Assembly: GCF_024171645.1 (NCBI RefSeq)
Contig: NZ_JALKAC010000003.1
Span: forward strand, 310,001 to 374,000
Direction: 5' to 3'
DNA: 64,000 nucleotides
From: Flavobacterium sp. HSC-32F16
Lineage (GTDB): Bacteria > Bacteroidota > Bacteroidia > Flavobacteriales > Flavobacteriaceae
Shown: positions 48,901 through 58,137 of the stretch, piece by piece
Position numbering within the stretch: the first letter of the stretch is position 1
Layout of the letters: every line of letters starts with the position of its first letter
Translations under genes and position numbers: made by a program
The notes under the pieces: generated by a model
What the model was told of the DNA's origin: nothing
What the model saw: only the letters and a program-made list of their open reading frames with translations
Databases searched by the model: none

Positions 48901-49448
48901 GACAAATTTTAATAACACCAGTTATTAGTACATTTGAATTAAAACTTACAAATGATCAAAATGAAACCGATCCTTCTTTTAAATCCAACTATGTCCAAAA
49001 TATATCAGGAAACAATGTAATTATTAGTGATAAAAGAGTAAATGGAATTACTGAACCTGGATTCACTCGACTAACAGATTTCCTTCTTTCTCAAAATGGT
49101 CCAGCAAATAAAATAAAGGATTATTATAAAGATCATTATATCATGTTTGTTTTTGATGAAGATGGAGGAAGTATTAACAATGATGTATATAGCGATAGAA
49201 ATGGTTTTTCCGAATCTAGCAGAAAAGTTATCGTGGTGAATTCTGAAGGCGCTTATACCCCAGCACACGAGTTATTGCACGTTGCAGGTATTCCACATAG
49301 TTTTACAGCTTATGAAGCTGCAAAATCAGCTAAATTCACGTATCGTCCACTTGCTACTGATAACCTAATGGATTATGCATCTCCTAGATTTTCATTATGG
49401 AATTGGCAGGGAAAATTAGCCCGAATGAATGCAGAAATAGAACCTTAA
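45909..49448 (+). CDS. Large protein with C-terminal metzincin-type metalloprotease motif
   Basis: The 1179-residue protein has no signal peptide. Near its end is HELLHVAGIPH (residues 1120-1130), an exact HExxHxxGxxH zinc-binding motif, followed by a Met-turn-like LMDYAS (Met1154). The first ~1000 residues are mostly beta and match no family I recognise. KIKYFIYRGVNKSDL near residue 130 looks like a fibronectin-like strand pair. The start is 2 bp after the subtilase stop, so the two are coupled. It is followed 10 bp later by a small lipoprotein gene. A secreted or injected protease toxin, or a maturation protease, are both possible. Confidence 0.72.
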   Translation: MSTIYDFIYTLSSEETQNESFYNSTATTAKTEYGPSSHFFVDENLLSNILATNYASDAFGPCGTEVNNVTTKFRTTSKVRASGTTPVKVFAIANGQVIIQPQTDDETKVNLILKPSDTYAPLKIKYFIYRGVNKSDLIDNDKLKPVSDDINQPNFLKKLWTQFTAYNTSIKNPITGANLPVPTEFPSSLIGYDDTQLDNTLIENYFTKKNISTSYQIPQCEAGEYLGNFTGEIGLDIVLDYGDYQLQNQEELFKLDLKFARKKEHIFDTTNVPPSINDTKLKRYKEYIHQFMDAAAFWGSHIECGTIKTIGNQTGSKTNNDIFSKILSKYQTKNKIYVYIQGENNRSYNYYDSTRTVYGLSPSADGELNNTSGWPIIIKELTSSTAADKTKKIIFNLKYKIDSKIPEPERHILVDVIAANKNNTSSYPMVERPLNPVLPSPIPEFLANKTSSIPINFQINNTKSCASFLFLYVNLNQEFPLKSYYNDLFPLNIDTHHPSSAIDTENNNSWAIYDKSRMVNLDDVLNIGASIQNKIFFDNGKTKISDLIVRKSRRLYLAALKRNSDKNLESNNLNFDKFESASLNNITEKEKYIQNLYRNLDFLIYKGTFKDGETTIKSLALFNKNSLDAKKSFFHLGITNEEYNRLVYDQIEETSTQYLPLDAENVFFHLNEIEDIPNLSDQNIQKFKVGLRYENNEGKIEKLFPSNDLFVYTLDGHYFFSKDYSEFQEFFEEYPKAKADFRTRQPYRGEYGFDWMRVKDTYMPDTGYGDYPGDDVPGDIIYKDNVGKLYTDETKTTVVSDINRRVGVFATSSKMYKKLELEYKVFPFQWQQEKTDQYYSPLLTIYPPYVLSTNKTDLDRQSIFSPPYNDDVNRVAKMNLQLNITDEPIKIELKYDTSLFDITSSKSISNIPKTKGKHILDITIKCLKEIETEQLIKVLAFYSNSTDGKIIGFLRVNANGATSRMSKKIALISVVTNINGIKTPDLASKALTIKKYLRQILITPVISTFELKLTNDQNETDPSFKSNYVQNISGNNVIISDKRVNGITEPGFTRLTDFLLSQNGPANKIKDYYKDHYIMFVFDEDGGSINNDVYSDRNGFSESSRKVIVVNSEGAYTPAHELLHVAGIPHSFTAYEAAKSAKFTYRPLATDNLMDYASPRFSLWNWQGKLARMNAEIEP

Positions 49449-49458
49449 AAAAATTGTA

Positions 49459-50136
49459 ATGAAAAATCTCATTAGAATAGCCACAATCTTAATACTTTTT
49501 CAAGGTTGTTATGTCCAAAAGAGCATTAAAACAGGTAAAATTAAAATTAATAATTCATTCGAAAAATTTGATGGAGATAAAATTTATAGTGAAATAAAAA
49601 AAAACAGTTCTGATACTATTTATCTACATTATAGACCTGACAGCTTTACCATTATTGATAAAGATGGAAACCGTCTAATCGATTATCATAAATTTCTTGG
49701 AGATAAGTTTGGATATTTTGGATATGATTATTCTAAAGATCCATTAATTGGAATATTCCGAGAGTTCTATTCAAATAAAAATATAGAAACCAAGGGAATT
49801 TACTGCTGGTTCGGGTTTAAAATGGGTAAATGGTACACCTTCTCTCAAGAAGGTAATTTATTATCTGTAGAAGATTTTGATGATGGTTATAACTTCAATG
49901 CAGATAAGGTTTTCCTATATTGTAAAAAAAACAACATTCCTTTAGAAAAAGGAGGATACTTTAAGACTTTTTATCCCTATAAAACCAAAATTCGAAAATT
50001 TAAATCTGATACTAAAAACTATTGGATTATTGATTACCCCGATTATGAAAAACAAATGGATATCAAAATTCAAATTGATGCTTTAGATGGTAAAATATTA
50101 AAAAGATCAGAAAAGCCATTTTATATTGGCGAATAA
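49459..50136 (+). CDS. Lipoprotein with MORN-like segment
   Basis: The 225-residue protein has a lipobox (ILFQGC, Cys17). In the middle, IKGIYCWFGFKMGKWYTFSQEGNLLSVEDFDDGYNF-like spacing (FKMGKWYTFSQEGNL, then a turn) recalls MORN-type YwqK repeats. The C-terminus has mixed beta strands. No function is known. It ends the operon begun by the secreted 430-residue gene. A surface-exposed immunity or inhibitor role for the neighbouring protease is conceivable, but position is the only support. Confidence 0.6.
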   Translation: MKNLIRIATILILFQGCYVQKSIKTGKIKINNSFEKFDGDKIYSEIKKNSSDTIYLHYRPDSFTIIDKDGNRLIDYHKFLGDKFGYFGYDYSKDPLIGIFREFYSNKNIETKGIYCWFGFKMGKWYTFSQEGNLLSVEDFDDGYNFNADKVFLYCKKNNIPLEKGGYFKTFYPYKTKIRKFKSDTKNYWIIDYPDYEKQMDIKIQIDALDGKILKRSEKPFYIGE

Positions 50137-50829
50137 GTATGAATTATTTACAATATTGAATTACCGCTATAAAACTCTTACTTACTTTTTTACTAGTGAT
50201 CACATATAAATGTTAATCCACAACAAATATGGTCTATACATTTTAGGACATTATACAATTATTTTTATACTTAAAAATTAGCTGCCCTTTGATTTAAAAA
50301 CCTAAATTATCATAATAAGCACATTGATAAAACTCATCTTTTACAATATTTATCTCTTATTCTATAAGTAAGTAACTAATTCTTCTAAACAAGAATATTA
50401 TAGATGAACTGTAGATTAATGTCCATGATATTGCAAGGTTAAAATAAACCACAATCCAGTTTACAATTCCAAAATAATTCTGTGTTTATAGACTGTACAA
50501 CTTTGTACAGTCTGCAAACACAAGAGTTCAGCATTCTTGCACTTAATTTCTAAAGCAAAAATTTCATCACATATTTGCCTTGTGAAGTTGAAAAAACAGC
50601 AACAGTCCATCAAAGTATAGATTTAAAAAACTGAAAACTTGTACACATAAGTGTATTGGAATCAAAAAATTATCTGTGCTATTCATGATCGCATTCTATA
50701 AATCCAAAGTATCAATAAATTAAAATATAGAAATACAAGGATTGTAGACAACTACCAAAAACTCCGTCAAGTAAGCTACAAAACGGTAACTCAAAAAACA
50801 CAAATAACAACACAAATAGTATTAAAACT
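50137..50829. other. Intergenic region before the giant-gene operon
   Basis: The 693 bp hold no convincing gene (no frame longer than about 25 codons with a start). The main feature is the control element at 50491-50577. The rest is very AT-rich. Confidence 0.7.
50491..50577 (+). promoter_or_regulatory. Late-type control element, copy 2
   Basis: GACTGTAC and GTACAGTC (50491-50498, 50505-50512) are perfect inverted arms around a six-base centre. The core TGTACAACTTTGTA (50494-50507) is identical to 37456-37469. The following ~45 bp align with copy 1 without gaps (shared blocks include ACAA, GTT and CTTGCA). CATATTTG, one change from a perfect -7 box, is at 50570-50577, 76 bp from the core start as in copy 1. 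Confidence 0.55.
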
Positions 50830-53800
50830 ATGTCAACAACGCCAACAGAATATAAATACTACCCAGCCCTATCGGACATAATGAAGCCTGAAGATCTTCC
50901 CGATTTCTTAAGTTTTATTAAAGATGGACTACAAAGTGTCTTTGATAAAATGTATTACAAAGACTATCAAACTTCTAAAAGTACTTCAGGAAGTAGCGCT
51001 TTTTATAGTTTAGATATTATCAGTAGAAAAAAATTAGCTTTAGAACTACCTGGAACTGGAGTTTTCTTCGTTTTAAATCCTGATTATGAAGATTCAAAAA
51101 TCTCTTCTTTTCCAGTCACTGTTTTTTGGGAATGGGAAGTAATGCGCTATCTAAAGTATTTCAACAACAATAGCTTTTCATTTTCCGTAGAAGATTTTTA
51201 TGATCTTGCCCTTACAGTTTTAAACATCTCTGAAGAACAAATTATTCAGTTAGCTATTAACACTTTTGTAGTTCAAAGCAGTCCGGCACTTTCAAAATTT
51301 GGACAGCTTGTTCAGGATATAAACAGATTATACAGCACTACGATTGCAATTGATGAATCTTCAGAAAATAAATTACAAGAGCTAATTGTACAGATTAATC
51401 TTTTAGATAAAAAAGTCGCTCCTGCTATATTCTCTTTGTATTTATTATCAACAGATTTATCTGAAACTAAAGCCAAAATCAAGACCTTTTTCTCTTCTTT
51501 CATTCCTAATGATATTGAAGAATACATTAAAAAAATTATAACTCCTAAAGCGAGAGTAACTCTTGAATTAGCAGCTGCAATTGAATTTCCAAGAAAAATG
51601 TTAGTGCCTTGGAAAAATGATGGTAAAGAAAGAGATGAAGATGAAACGCATATAGCCCGATTTCAATTTGCAAAAGCTCTCCTGTATGCTGATACGCAAG
51701 AAGGAATGGGTTACAATCTAGAGCTAGCAGGAACTTTATCTCCTAAATATTGCGAGATTGGAAAAACGGGTATGCTTATTCAAATTGAAAATTTAAAACT
51801 CGATTTAAGCAAAAAAACAAACATTCCAGAAGCTACTACAGATGGCAGACCAAATGATTTCGTGGGAGTTTATGCCCGCGCTGTATCTGTAACTCTACCT
51901 TCAAAATGGTTTCATGATTACACGAAAGAAGGACAAGGAAGTACAAGCACAACATTAAGAATTGGCGCATCTGATTTATTGATTGGAACAGGCGGAATTT
52001 CTGGAGATATTTACCTAGAGACAGTTCCTGTGCCTACTGGCGTTTTTAGTTATTTCGGCGATAAATTCGATTTTCAGTACCCTCTTTCGATGTTGCAAAG
52101 GAACGAGGAAACAGATGTTGTTGAAATTACACAAATTGCCGATTACAATGAATTGCTTGATTATTTACAAGAATTTAGCGCTTCGAGCACTTTGCCATAT
52201 CCTTTCAGTTACCCTTTAACATTAACCACTAAGTCTACATTAGTATCTTCAGAAGTTAGCCCTTCTACTATTTATACTTTTAAGAATGCTAAAGAATACC
52301 AAGCCTTTTTATCAAAACTTGCACCAGATAATACACTTTGGAAGAAAATTGGTAATCCGAATCGTGGGTTTGAAATTGGTTTCAACAAATTTGATATTTC
52401 TTTCAAACAAAACAAGGTTATTGGATCTAATATCAAGGGACAATTAATTATAAACAAATTAAAAAATCCTGACGGAAGTTCTTTCCATGCAACATTGGAA
52501 GGTCACTTATACGACGACGGTGACTTTAACCTAACCGCTTCTTTTGACAAAGCAAGTGAACCAAAAGCCAATTTATTTGGTCTAGTAGATTTCGATTTTC
52601 ACAGTTTTGAACTTGGAAAACAGGATGACGATTATTATGTAGGAACTTCTTGTTACGTGTCTTTCCCTCAAGGAACATTAATGAACAAATTGGCAAAAGG
52701 CCAAGGTTTTGATGTTGAAAAACTTCGCATTTACAGCGATGGAAACATTGAAGTAGAAGGTGGTTCTATTCCAATTCCGATTAATTTATCTGTAAATCTT
52801 GGACCAGTTCAGATGGCGGTGAGTAACATCAACTTTGGTTCAACACAACTTAATGGGCGTAAATATAATTTCTGGGGATTTGATGGTGCCATCAGTGTCA
52901 ATCCATTAGGATTAGATGCTCGTGGTGAGGGTATTAAATACTATTACAGCACCGAAGAAGGATTCAAAGATTCTTTCATCCGAATCCAAACTATCGAAGT
53001 CGATTTGATGATTCCTGGAACAGCTTCAGAAGAATCTGCGATGGCTATTATTCATGGTATGATTTCGTTACCTCAGCCAGGAGAATCACAAGAATTCATG
53101 GGAGAGGTTTCATTAAAGTTACCAAAAGCAAAAATTACAGGGAGCGTAGGAATGCGTTTTGCGCCTAAATACCCTGCTTTCTTAGTTGATGCAGGAATTG
53201 AATTGCCTACAGGTATTCCGCTTGGATTTCTTTCAATCACAGGTTTCAGAGGTTTATTAGGATTTAGATATGTGGCTACTAAAAAAGCGGCTGGATTAAC
53301 AACCGAAAATTCTTGGTACGAATTTTATAAACATCCAAAAGCCGGAATCAATATTAGAAAATTCAGCGGACCACCAGATTCTATGCAATATAAATCACCT
53401 TTTTCTATTGGAGCTGGTGCAACGTTCGAATCAACAGGCGGAACTATTTTAAACATGCGAGCCATGTTGTTGCTATCTCTGCCTACTCTATTTTATATTG
53501 AGGCAGGATTAAATGTTCTTGGCGATAGATTAGGTCCTATTGAAAAAGATCAAAGTACTCCCCCATTCTTTGCAATGGTTGCATTTGGCGATAATTCGCT
53601 TGAATTGGCAGCTGGAGCAGATTTTCAAATGCCAAAAGATGGTGGACAGATTATTCAGCTGCATGCTTTATTAGAAGCTGGTTTTTTCTTCAAAAATCAA
53701 AAGCCTTGGTACATCAATCTTGGTTCTAAAAAAGATCCAATTACGGCTAGAATCCTAACCTTATTTACAGCCAAAGCATTTATTATGCTATCGGCTCAAG

Positions 53801-56800
53801 GGATTGAAGCTGGTGCAAGATTAGACTTTAAACTGCAGAAAAGCTTCGGACCTGCAAAAGTCAAATTATGGGCTTATTTGGAAATGGGCGGAAAAATCTC
53901 ATTCAAACGTCCTCAAATGGGTGGTTACATTGCCGCTGGTGGAGGAATTCAGATTAAAATCTGGATCATTAATGTTGAAATTGTCTTAGACACCATCTTC
54001 TCTGTAGAATCATTTAAACCGTTTTTAATTTATGCAAAATTAGAATTAAGTGTACGTGTTAAGCTTGGCTTCGTTAGAGTACGTAAAAATTTCAAAATAG
54101 AACTGCAATGGGATATCAACAGAATTGTAGATAGAACACCATACAGTCCGTTGCCTAAAGGTACATTTGGAGATGCTAATGACAATAGAACTGCCGATTC
54201 TGTTAAAGGAGTGCACATGCTTACAAATGAAGCTTTCTTGCTTGATTATTTTGATCAGATGCCTAGCCCTACTGCTATTTCTAAAGTGATTCCGTTAGAT
54301 ACTTTCATCGATATTAAAATGACGAAAGGAGTATTGCCTAACACTAGTCTTTCTAAAATAATTGGTGGATACACGGCAGATGCGAAAAATTACACTGATT
54401 TAATGCCTCCTGAAGCAACATCAAAAGCAGGTAGAAAACTTCGTCAGGTAAAACACCAATATTCAATTGAATCGATTGAATTACTTTCTGCATATGGAAA
54501 TACTTGGGAGGCTTATCATCCTTTTAAAGCGGTTGTGGATTCAACTTCCAGAGATCTTGTAAAAGATTTGCCTTGGGCACAATGGCAAAAAGTAATCGAT
54601 CAGTACGATAGTATTCGAGTTTTAGCAACTAATCCATTTTCATACTTAAGTGCAGGAGAGCCTGGCTGGCATGTTCCCGAACAATTCGGAATTACGCCTT
54701 CTAAGTTATTCTGTGTCTCTGATAGCATTGAAGCAGAATATGTCAACTTTAAAAATAAAAAAATAGGAAAACGTTATTATGTACCTACTCAATATGAAGC
54801 AGATAGAATCAATGGTCTGTTCTTTAAACTCGTTGGTGAAACTCCTGAAATTGTGGATGGCAAGCTTTCTGAAGGTGATTTTATGAACATTTCTGCAGAA
54901 AGCAATCCTTTTGGTTTTAGAAGATCGCTTTCATTCAAAAATTATAATAAACTGGAAATTATTTTCCCTGAATCTGCCATTGAACCAACTTTAAAACTTA
55001 CAACTCAGGCAAAAACAGTAAACATTCGTGCTTATACTTCATTTTTTGAAGAAGGAGATAAGTTGTCTAAATATAAAGAAGTTAAAATATGTAAGGCTAA
55101 AAATTCGCCAGCTTTATATGAGATCGCTTACACTAAAGCTGAACTGAGAGCGCCAATTACTTTATTTGATGAAAACGGAGATATTTTATCGAAAAATAAA
55201 ATTGATAGAATTGTTATAAGTCCTGTGGCTGCAAATGCTGACGCTATTTTAGATGTTCGAAATAAAATTGCTGCGTTATTTAATGATACTTACGCTTCAG
55301 CTGATGGAGAGTTTGTTGTGTCTGAACCAAGCGATATAACCGAATACAATCGTTTAATGACGTTATTGGCAGAATTAAAAGCTGAAGCAGGTAACGACAA
55401 TCCTACTGGAACTTCTGAACCGTTGACATTTACTCGTTTTTATGGTTATAACGAAAGAGCTCTTTTTGCCTTTGATAAAGTTTTCAAATACAATGATACT
55501 TATTTAATTTCATTTCATCCAACACCAAAAACTACGGTTATCGCACAAATTGATGCAAAAGGAAATCTGTTGAGAGAGCGTTTATTGAATGGTTTGGTAA
55601 CATCGGTGCAAGTCGTAAATAATAATTTATTGATTACTCATGCTTTAGATGCGACTCAGTGCAAAGGAATTGGAGAAGCTGTTGTAAATGATAGTTTTAT
55701 TGTGGGCTGCGTAGCTCCCGCCGCTACAAATGCCATTATCGAACTTGATTCAGAATTAAACAGAAACTCTGGAATGCAGTATATGAATACGTATTCTGAA
55801 GGTTTCAACAAGCTTATTTCATTGCCAAATAATGAATTGCTTTGGATTAATACTTTAGAAGACGGAACTCAAATTAACTGGGTTAACGGCACCGATCGTT
55901 CTCTAGTTCGTCGTGTAAAAGTAGCCGAAGTGGCGATCAAGGTTCTTCAGCATAATAGCACTGATTTCAGTTTGATCACCAAGAACAAAAAAGTCATTCG
56001 TTTCAGCATCAATACTAGTACTAAAGCGATTACAGTAACGGATACAAAATTGGTTTCTGAATCATCAATTGTTGAAATTACAGATGCAGTAATTGCAAAC
56101 GACAAAGTCTTGCTTACGGTTAAATTGGCAAACGGAAAATTCGGATTGGCTCAAATTAACGGAACTGCTATTACAGTTGTCAAAAACGATACAATTTTTG
56201 ATTCTGCAATTTATTTGTCAAACAAGACTTTGGCAGACAATTCTGTTATCGCCTATAATGAAAAATACCTGTTTGTGTTTAATACTTCATTAAACCTTGC
56301 AAGATTAATTGAAAGAGGAAACTCAGCTGATAAAGCCTCTATTATTAACATTCAAAATGAGCCTTCGGAGAATAAAATTCTAATGCTTTCTTCGAAACAA
56401 AATGAAAAGGGAATTTATTTCTCTTTATTTAATGACCAATTTGACAACTGTTCTTTATATCCAAAAGAAACTGTTTCGGTTGTTACGTCTACATCTGCTT
56501 TAACAGATTCGACTGCGACTCATACAGACTTAGGCAGCACCGTTAAATTGGAATATACAAGAGGAACAAAATCTTCAAATTTATTGACAATCAACGCTGT
56601 TATTTGTTCGGCTGGAGGAGATTCTGATGATGATAATGAAGTAAACTATAGAACTAATATTCAAGAAATTGGATGGTTAACTAGGGAAAGTGCGATGCAT
56701 AATTTAACTATTCCGGGTCCTACCGCTGTTAGTGAAGATAATCAAGCAATGGAAGCTGCGATTCAAAATACAGTTCAACCAATTTGGAGGCCAAATTCAA

Positions 56801-58125
56801 CTTATTGCTTAAAATTTACTCTTACTGATAGAGTGGATGATAAAAACACAACTACATTCGATTACTATTATGGTTTCAAAACATTAGGTCCTGTAGGTCA
56901 TTACCCTGTTCCAGATCCTGTGGCTCCTGCTGGACAAACAGTTGTAAAAAATGAATTGACAGATTTATCAAAATCGCCATTGACTTCATTAAGACAATAT
57001 TTAGATTACAACCGTTCTTACCCAAATGCTGATGGAAGTTTATTATTATCTAAACCTTCATTCTACGGAAATGAGCAATGTAAAGTGTCGTTGTTCTTTA
57101 AGAATCCTTATGTGTATCACATGCTTAAAGAATGGGATACGTATGACAGCAGAGCAAAAATTGATGGTGCTTTAAACCTTATCATTAAAGACCCTTTGAA
57201 TGATGTTCTTATTCCGTATCCATTGCCAACAGAAGCTACGCCATATCCTAAAGCAGAAAAGGGCAATACAGAATGGGTTGACGATAACGATCCTAGAATT
57301 CCTTTGAATATCCAGATGTTGAAAAACATGATTAAAGGAAGTCCTGACTTGAAATGTACAATTACAATTGGAGATGCCTTAAAACCAAAATCGTATGGAT
57401 ATGAGGTGAAATTAACAGATCTAAAACCTTCTAAATTATATACTGTTTTAGCGAAAAATTATTTTGATAAAAATCAAAATGGAATTCCAAATGATAATGA
57501 AAACATCTTAGTACACCAATTTGGTTTCCAAACCTCTCGATACAGAGATTTTGCAGAGCAAGTAAACAGTTATGTCCTTGACCAAGCCGAAGCAAGAAAA
57601 GCTTTGTTTGATGTTCCGTTAAGTTTAAGTGAAGATCAGATTACATCTTTAAACAATGTTGTTTTTGGAAATGATGACACTTTGAGCAATTCATTAGCAT
57701 TAAAATATCAGCATTTATTTGATCGTGCTTTTGAAGGAATTTTAAAAATGTCTCCTCTTGATCCTGCTCAGTCTACAGAAGTTAACCGAATTGTCAATAC
57801 CAATACTGGTGAGGTCGTAGCACTTTTAGTTCGTAATCCGGAGCCATTCAATATTCCTAAAATTCCATTGGAGGAAATTAAAAATACAATTTCAGTAGTC
57901 GACGATGCTGGTGTATCCAAAGCAGGCTATAAAGCATTGCATTCTAAAGACTATGCTCAGGTATTAATTATGAATGACAGCAAAAAAATTACTGATCAAA
58001 ATTTAAATATCAAGTTCGAATACAGAATGTGGAATAATAACGGATCTGTTGAAGCGCATTCAACGCCATTAACAGTTCGCGCTGCTGAGCCGGTAACTTT
58101 AACTATTGAAAATATAAATCTTTAA
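50830..58125 (+). CDS. Giant beta-rich protein, 2431 residues
   Basis: It has no signal peptide. Residues ~1-330 are mixed, with helical stretches. About 330-1130 has repeated amphipathic strands with Gly/Pro turns (PTGIPLGFLSITGFRGLLGFRY, YIAAGGGIQIKIWIINVEIVLDTI), resembling DUF6603-like proteins, though I cannot confirm that. Residues ~1500-1870 look propeller-like (TYLISFHPTPKTTVIAQIDAKGNLL). After that come Ig/FN3-like strands and an EF-hand-like DKNQNGIPNDNEN near 2215. There are no repeats of phage capsid or tube type. It is the first gene of a two-gene operon; the next starts 12 bp on. Function unknown; a large structural or toxin-like secreted protein is the best description. Confidence 0.7.
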   Translation: MSTTPTEYKYYPALSDIMKPEDLPDFLSFIKDGLQSVFDKMYYKDYQTSKSTSGSSAFYSLDIISRKKLALELPGTGVFFVLNPDYEDSKISSFPVTVFWEWEVMRYLKYFNNNSFSFSVEDFYDLALTVLNISEEQIIQLAINTFVVQSSPALSKFGQLVQDINRLYSTTIAIDESSENKLQELIVQINLLDKKVAPAIFSLYLLSTDLSETKAKIKTFFSSFIPNDIEEYIKKIITPKARVTLELAAAIEFPRKMLVPWKNDGKERDEDETHIARFQFAKALLYADTQEGMGYNLELAGTLSPKYCEIGKTGMLIQIENLKLDLSKKTNIPEATTDGRPNDFVGVYARAVSVTLPSKWFHDYTKEGQGSTSTTLRIGASDLLIGTGGISGDIYLETVPVPTGVFSYFGDKFDFQYPLSMLQRNEETDVVEITQIADYNELLDYLQEFSASSTLPYPFSYPLTLTTKSTLVSSEVSPSTIYTFKNAKEYQAFLSKLAPDNTLWKKIGNPNRGFEIGFNKFDISFKQNKVIGSNIKGQLIINKLKNPDGSSFHATLEGHLYDDGDFNLTASFDKASEPKANLFGLVDFDFHSFELGKQDDDYYVGTSCYVSFPQGTLMNKLAKGQGFDVEKLRIYSDGNIEVEGGSIPIPINLSVNLGPVQMAVSNINFGSTQLNGRKYNFWGFDGAISVNPLGLDARGEGIKYYYSTEEGFKDSFIRIQTIEVDLMIPGTASEESAMAIIHGMISLPQPGESQEFMGEVSLKLPKAKITGSVGMRFAPKYPAFLVDAGIELPTGIPLGFLSITGFRGLLGFRYVATKKAAGLTTENSWYEFYKHPKAGINIRKFSGPPDSMQYKSPFSIGAGATFESTGGTILNMRAMLLLSLPTLFYIEAGLNVLGDRLGPIEKDQSTPPFFAMVAFGDNSLELAAGADFQMPKDGGQIIQLHALLEAGFFFKNQKPWYINLGSKKDPITARILTLFTAKAFIMLSAQGIEAGARLDFKLQKSFGPAKVKLWAYLEMGGKISFKRPQMGGYIAAGGGIQIKIWIINVEIVLDTIFSVESFKPFLIYAKLELSVRVKLGFVRVRKNFKIELQWDINRIVDRTPYSPLPKGTFGDANDNRTADSVKGVHMLTNEAFLLDYFDQMPSPTAISKVIPLDTFIDIKMTKGVLPNTSLSKIIGGYTADAKNYTDLMPPEATSKAGRKLRQVKHQYSIESIELLSAYGNTWEAYHPFKAVVDSTSRDLVKDLPWAQWQKVIDQYDSIRVLATNPFSYLSAGEPGWHVPEQFGITPSKLFCVSDSIEAEYVNFKNKKIGKRYYVPTQYEADRINGLFFKLVGETPEIVDGKLSEGDFMNISAESNPFGFRRSLSFKNYNKLEIIFPESAIEPTLKLTTQAKTVNIRAYTSFFEEGDKLSKYKEVKICKAKNSPALYEIAYTKAELRAPITLFDENGDILSKNKIDRIVISPVAANADAILDVRNKIAALFNDTYASADGEFVVSEPSDITEYNRLMTLLAELKAEAGNDNPTGTSEPLTFTRFYGYNERALFAFDKVFKYNDTYLISFHPTPKTTVIAQIDAKGNLLRERLLNGLVTSVQVVNNNLLITHALDATQCKGIGEAVVNDSFIVGCVAPAATNAIIELDSELNRNSGMQYMNTYSEGFNKLISLPNNELLWINTLEDGTQINWVNGTDRSLVRRVKVAEVAIKVLQHNSTDFSLITKNKKVIRFSINTSTKAITVTDTKLVSESSIVEITDAVIANDKVLLTVKLANGKFGLAQINGTAITVVKNDTIFDSAIYLSNKTLADNSVIAYNEKYLFVFNTSLNLARLIERGNSADKASIINIQNEPSENKILMLSSKQNEKGIYFSLFNDQFDNCSLYPKETVSVVTSTSALTDSTATHTDLGSTVKLEYTRGTKSSNLLTINAVICSAGGDSDDDNEVNYRTNIQEIGWLTRESAMHNLTIPGPTAVSEDNQAMEAAIQNTVQPIWRPNSTYCLKFTLTDRVDDKNTTTFDYYYGFKTLGPVGHYPVPDPVAPAGQTVVKNELTDLSKSPLTSLRQYLDYNRSYPNADGSLLLSKPSFYGNEQCKVSLFFKNPYVYHMLKEWDTYDSRAKIDGALNLIIKDPLNDVLIPYPLPTEATPYPKAEKGNTEWVDDNDPRIPLNIQMLKNMIKGSPDLKCTITIGDALKPKSYGYEVKLTDLKPSKLYTVLAKNYFDKNQNGIPNDNENILVHQFGFQTSRYRDFAEQVNSYVLDQAEARKALFDVPLSLSEDQITSLNNVVFGNDDTLSNSLALKYQHLFDRAFEGILKMSPLDPAQSTEVNRIVNTNTGEVVALLVRNPEPFNIPKIPLEEIKNTISVVDDAGVSKAGYKALHSKDYAQVLIMNDSKKITDQNLNIKFEYRMWNNNGSVEAHSTPLTVRAAEPVTLTIENINL

Positions 58126-58137
58126 AAAACAATAAAA

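Noticed and set aside
50491..50512. Resemblance of the control element to a lambda-type attachment core
   Set aside because: The match is only a short ACAACTTTGTACA string. There is no integrase gene, and the second copy lies before the lysis genes, so a regulatory site is more likely.
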